Source: Nicotiana tabacum (Eukaryota > Streptophyta > Magnoliopsida > Solanales > Solanaceae). Taken from it: DNA of 64,000 bases. The notes beneath the pieces are model-generated. The model was not told the origin of the DNA and did not search any database. It saw only the letters and a program-made list of their open reading frames with translations. Position 1 is the stretch's first letter. Each line of letters begins with the position of its first letter. The stretch is taken from positions 108,477,161 through 108,541,160 of the forward strand of contig NC_134087.1 in NCBI RefSeq assembly GCF_000715075.1, given 5' to 3'. Positions 60,751 through 64,000 of the stretch are shown one piece after another. Both the position numbers and the translations under genes were made by a program.

Positions 60751-63700
60751 ATTTGGTATTAGAACTCTAGGTTAATAGGTTCTACGAGTCATGAGCAAGT
60801 GCCTAGTAGAGTCTTGTGGATAGGTATGATGACGTCCATACCTATCTTCGAGAGGCTACAGGCCATTTAAGATAAACTTCCTATCTTTCTTTCATTATTA
60901 TGTGGCATTGATTCAGCTTGAAGCATATCTCTTTGAATTTCCTTTCACTCACTCGTATGCGCATATGAGCGCTCAGTATCAGCTATGCATCGACGGCTTG
61001 TATTTCTATAGATGAGGTACGAGATGTGTTTTCTGTGTTTTGGTGATGGGCCAGTCTGGAGGACTTGAGGCCCGATTTGGACCGCAACTCAGGCTCGGTA
61101 GTTTTAGTTGTGTGAGCATATGCTTTTGGACTTCTATTTCCAGTGGTGTCCCTATGAGTTGGCTCGATGAATAGTTGGATGGATATAGATGAGTAGGATA
61201 TGAGTGCAGGATGTGTTCAAATGGTTTGAATGTAACAGGAAGTGTTTGCTTGAGATATGAAAAGGACTATTGGATGCTCAATTTTTGTGGATGTGTCATA
61301 CAGTCTTGAGTTATGAAGATTTTTGAGAGATTCTTTCGTGTTATTTCATTAGTGGAACGAAGTATATTTTCATGTCTTATTAATGATTTTAGACTCAGGA
61401 AGATTAAGTTATTACATAGTAGTTGTGGCTATGAAAGGGTATAGAGAGATGTCAGTTTGAGGCTAAGCAGGTGGCTTATCAACTGCGAGGTAATCTACGG
61501 ATGTGTGATCATTATGATGTTGTGTGTAGGATTTTGTTTCCACTAGTGTGCATAGGTGTTACAATTTGAGTTTGGATTGATTGAGAAAGTTGACCTAGCC
61601 GTCACGAGGATGAATGAGAGCTTAGCAGATGATTTGAGGTATTATATGGTTTGTGTTACATGAGCTTATGAAGGATTTAGTTGAATCTCATTGCGGTATT
61701 ATGGCAGTAATAGAGTATGGGCATTGTGAGTTATCGAGTGTTATGATCTATGACTTTGAGCCAAGTGCAGGAGTCTGTTATCGACGATTTGATTGCATGG
61801 TTACGTGTTGTATTGGTTTCAATCTGAGGCATACTTGTAGATTGGTTATGACTTGCAGAGGCTAGTTTTGAGGATGACTTAAGCAAGGAAATTTCTGGAT
61901 GCATGGTGTATTACACTTTATGGGTATATGGAAATCATGGAATAATTGAGTTATTATTCGTGAAGGATGTAGTGTGCATGGAGCAGAAATTTGCTCAGTT
62001 GCGTTAAGGCGAGGTTACTTCTTTGGGTGTTGTCATGCTAATGGAGCACAGGTTGTTCGGCCCATTTAGGCGGTGCAATTGAGATTTGAGCAGAGTGGAC
62101 GACTCTCGAGAAGGTTCTAATGGATTTAAGATTTATATGTAGCAATTGAGAATTTTTCGAATTTGTATATGGCTAGAATATAAGATTTATATTATATGGT
62201 GTTGAGACTCGCGGTATTTCTAATCATTATGGATTCTACATTTCAATATCATGAAGGTAAATGAAACAACTTTATATTCACATAAGGTCTCTTCAGAGTG
62301 GGTGTCTCGATTGTGGTACTTTTATGGTGCTTAAAAGGGAATATAGCAGCTTATGTGCCTTCAAGCGGCGTGGTTTTATTCTAGGATCTCTTGTGGTGAG
62401 CTTTGGGTAAGGATCGTGGTGTTTTGGCAAGGAGAAGTGTCAACTTAAGGGTAATTCAGAAGGAACTCGAACAAATATGACTGCTTGGTAGTAGGTTGGA
62501 TCAGCACGGTAATGGATATGATTGGTTCTTTGGGTACTTATGATGTGGTGAGTCTCTGCAGGTATTTTTTGGCAATAATCTTGAGCTTTGGCAGCCAGCA
62601 TAACTTGGTTAAGTTAGAAGGGTTCATTTTCGATGACTTGGCTATGTGCAAATGTGTTCCGAAGTGTCCTCGATAATTTCTGCCACAAGTTGAGATGGGT
62701 ATTATCTACATGTACGAGGGGTATGTGGCATGTTTTGATTCTATCCTGAATGGGATCAAGCAGAAGATTTCTGACTGACCGAGTATGTATTCTGCGTGTG
62801 ACTCAAATTTGATTACGAGATTCTCGTGCCTTTTATATGATGGCAAGATAGATACGGTGCGTCCTGTGGGATTGAGATTTGTATGTACAAGGTGGCGGTT
62901 CAGTTTTGGAGGGAAGGTCGTGAATTTTGGACAACATGGACAGTTCTGATGCTTAGATGAATAATATAACTACTTGGTATTGACTGAGAAAGGTGCGCAT
63001 TTCAGAAGGTGCACTGTGTTCAGACTTTGGATGCTTCATTGGTATTGAGGTACTCGTCTGGTTGATCGACTGATGATGTTCGAATTTTTCTATATGGCAC
63101 GGAAGAATTATTGAAGTATTTCTCATAGAATGATTATGTATGAAGGATGTGTTAGTCACTTGAGTGGTGGAGATGGGATCAGATCTGGTGATTCTTTTGT
63201 ATTCTGGTGGTTTGGAGACTTGGAGTCTCAGAGGCAAATTGCTCCTTCGTTGCGGACTATGAAGGTATGGCCTAAGTCAGATATCTAATAGTAGTGTTAT
63301 GGTTAGGCCATTGAGGACTCTTGGAGGGTTATTTATCTATCTGTGGATGATCGGAATCGATTTGGGGGCCCATTGGTAGGCCAATAAGGATGTGTATTCT
63401 ACATCGGGTCAGATTTGTTGACTCAACACTGTTATTATTGAGGGGTGTGTCAGTTAGAGTTGAGCTTGTTCACATTTCGATATGTTCTATGTGTTACTCT
63501 TTTATGCTATAATTGTTTGTGATTTGTTGGTTATACGCACACTTGATGTGTTTCTTCTTCAAGCGAGATGGTTATCGAGGTAGATTGATTGGTTGCGCCA
63601 TGTTTATGGTCTTTCATGTTGATGGTATATCTTGATATCCATTTCTTCATGATTATAGTCATGCACTTTGTGTGGTTGTTTTTGACTTGCTTATGCATGT

Positions 63701-64000
63701 TGATTTTGAGCATTGGGGCTCGAGGTATTTCATATGGACCGGTGTTTAGATGGGGTCACGCGTTGCAGCGGATTATGTTGAGATATGATCTTTTGTATTA
63801 GATTAGCATATCTTGATTATACTCAGTGTGATGGGTTCATGGCATTGCGTTTGTGGTGGTACATGTTGATCCTGCAAGACGGATCTCTCATTTGGTTCAT
63901 TTTTTTCATGTTTGAGTACGTTGGAATTGTTGCTTATTGGTGCACGGATTGCACGGTTTGTGTGTTTAGGTTGTATTGGTGGGGCATGTCCGTAGAATAA
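60751..64000 (+). mobile_element. Element D internal region, non-coding, truncated by window end
   Basis: After the PBS come more than 3.2 kb with only short open frames and no recognisable gag, protease, RT or integrase. The block near 60790-60880, with repeated CATACCTATCTTCGAGAGG-like text, resembles the leader of gypsy elements with TGTAACGACC LTRs. D may be a LARD-like non-autonomous element, or its coding part may begin beyond 64000; the window cannot decide. No promoter, array or RNA gene was seen. Confidence 0.6.
60754..60765 (+). other. Degenerate PBS of element D (initiator tRNA-Met type)
   Basis: TGGTATTAGAAC sits 3 bases after the LTR end and differs from the canonical plant iMet primer site TGGTATCAGAGC by two transitions, C to T and G to A. 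It fixes D on the plus strand and the LTR boundary at 60750. Confidence 0.75.

Overview
This is plant nuclear DNA made almost entirely of transposable elements. I see no intact host gene, rRNA, tRNA or CRISPR array. The LTR ends (TGTAACGACCCG, TGTCACACCTCC) and the Ogre-type elements suggest a large Solanaceae genome; that family assignment is from memory of such repeats, and the species is not determined.

The main structure is a four-level nest of LTR retrotransposons. Outermost is element D (+ strand, LTR from 2856), a Ty3/gypsy-type element without visible coding sequence. Its LTR is split at 5406/60471 by Ogre element A (5407-60465; flanks CCTAC/CCTAT). A's 3' LTR is split by Ogre element B (9040-46699; ATTAT on both sides). 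B's 5' LTR is split by Ogre element C (30141-46573; AAATG/ACATG). A, B and C all read on the minus strand, end in TGTAAGCACG...GGTGTGACA or a close variant, and share the primer-binding site TGGCGACTCTGCTGGGGA and the same polypurine tract.

B is the only element with a full Ogre/Tat gene set: ORF1 (25307-23263), gag-protease (22719-19262), an intron (19261-19086), then reverse transcriptase, two RNase H domains and integrase (19085-15608). Nonsense codons and frameshifts break all of its ORFs. A keeps a broken gag and a scrap of integrase C-terminus but has lost ORF1, protease, RT and RNase H. C has lost essentially all coding sequence yet keeps LTRs, PBS, PPT and leader. A and C therefore look like non-autonomous derivatives that would need a B-like helper.

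The long 3' UTRs (between integrase and 3' LTR) carry a different tandem array in each element: 40/41 bp in B; 61 bp, about 55 bp and 111 bp in C; about 46 bp, variable 20-31 bp and about 30 bp in A. The best candidate for something undescribed is a set of short inverted-repeat (hairpin) motifs in the non-coding parts. One occurs 12 times, at four equivalent positions in each of A, B and C, with stems that change sequence but often keep pairing. Similar compensatory changes occur in a second motif, in two of the C arrays and in an LTR palindrome.

The left edge (1-2855) holds the end of another LTR, a degenerate hAT transposon with part of its transposase, and a fragment of a D-like LTR. The right edge (60751-64000) is the non-coding interior of D.
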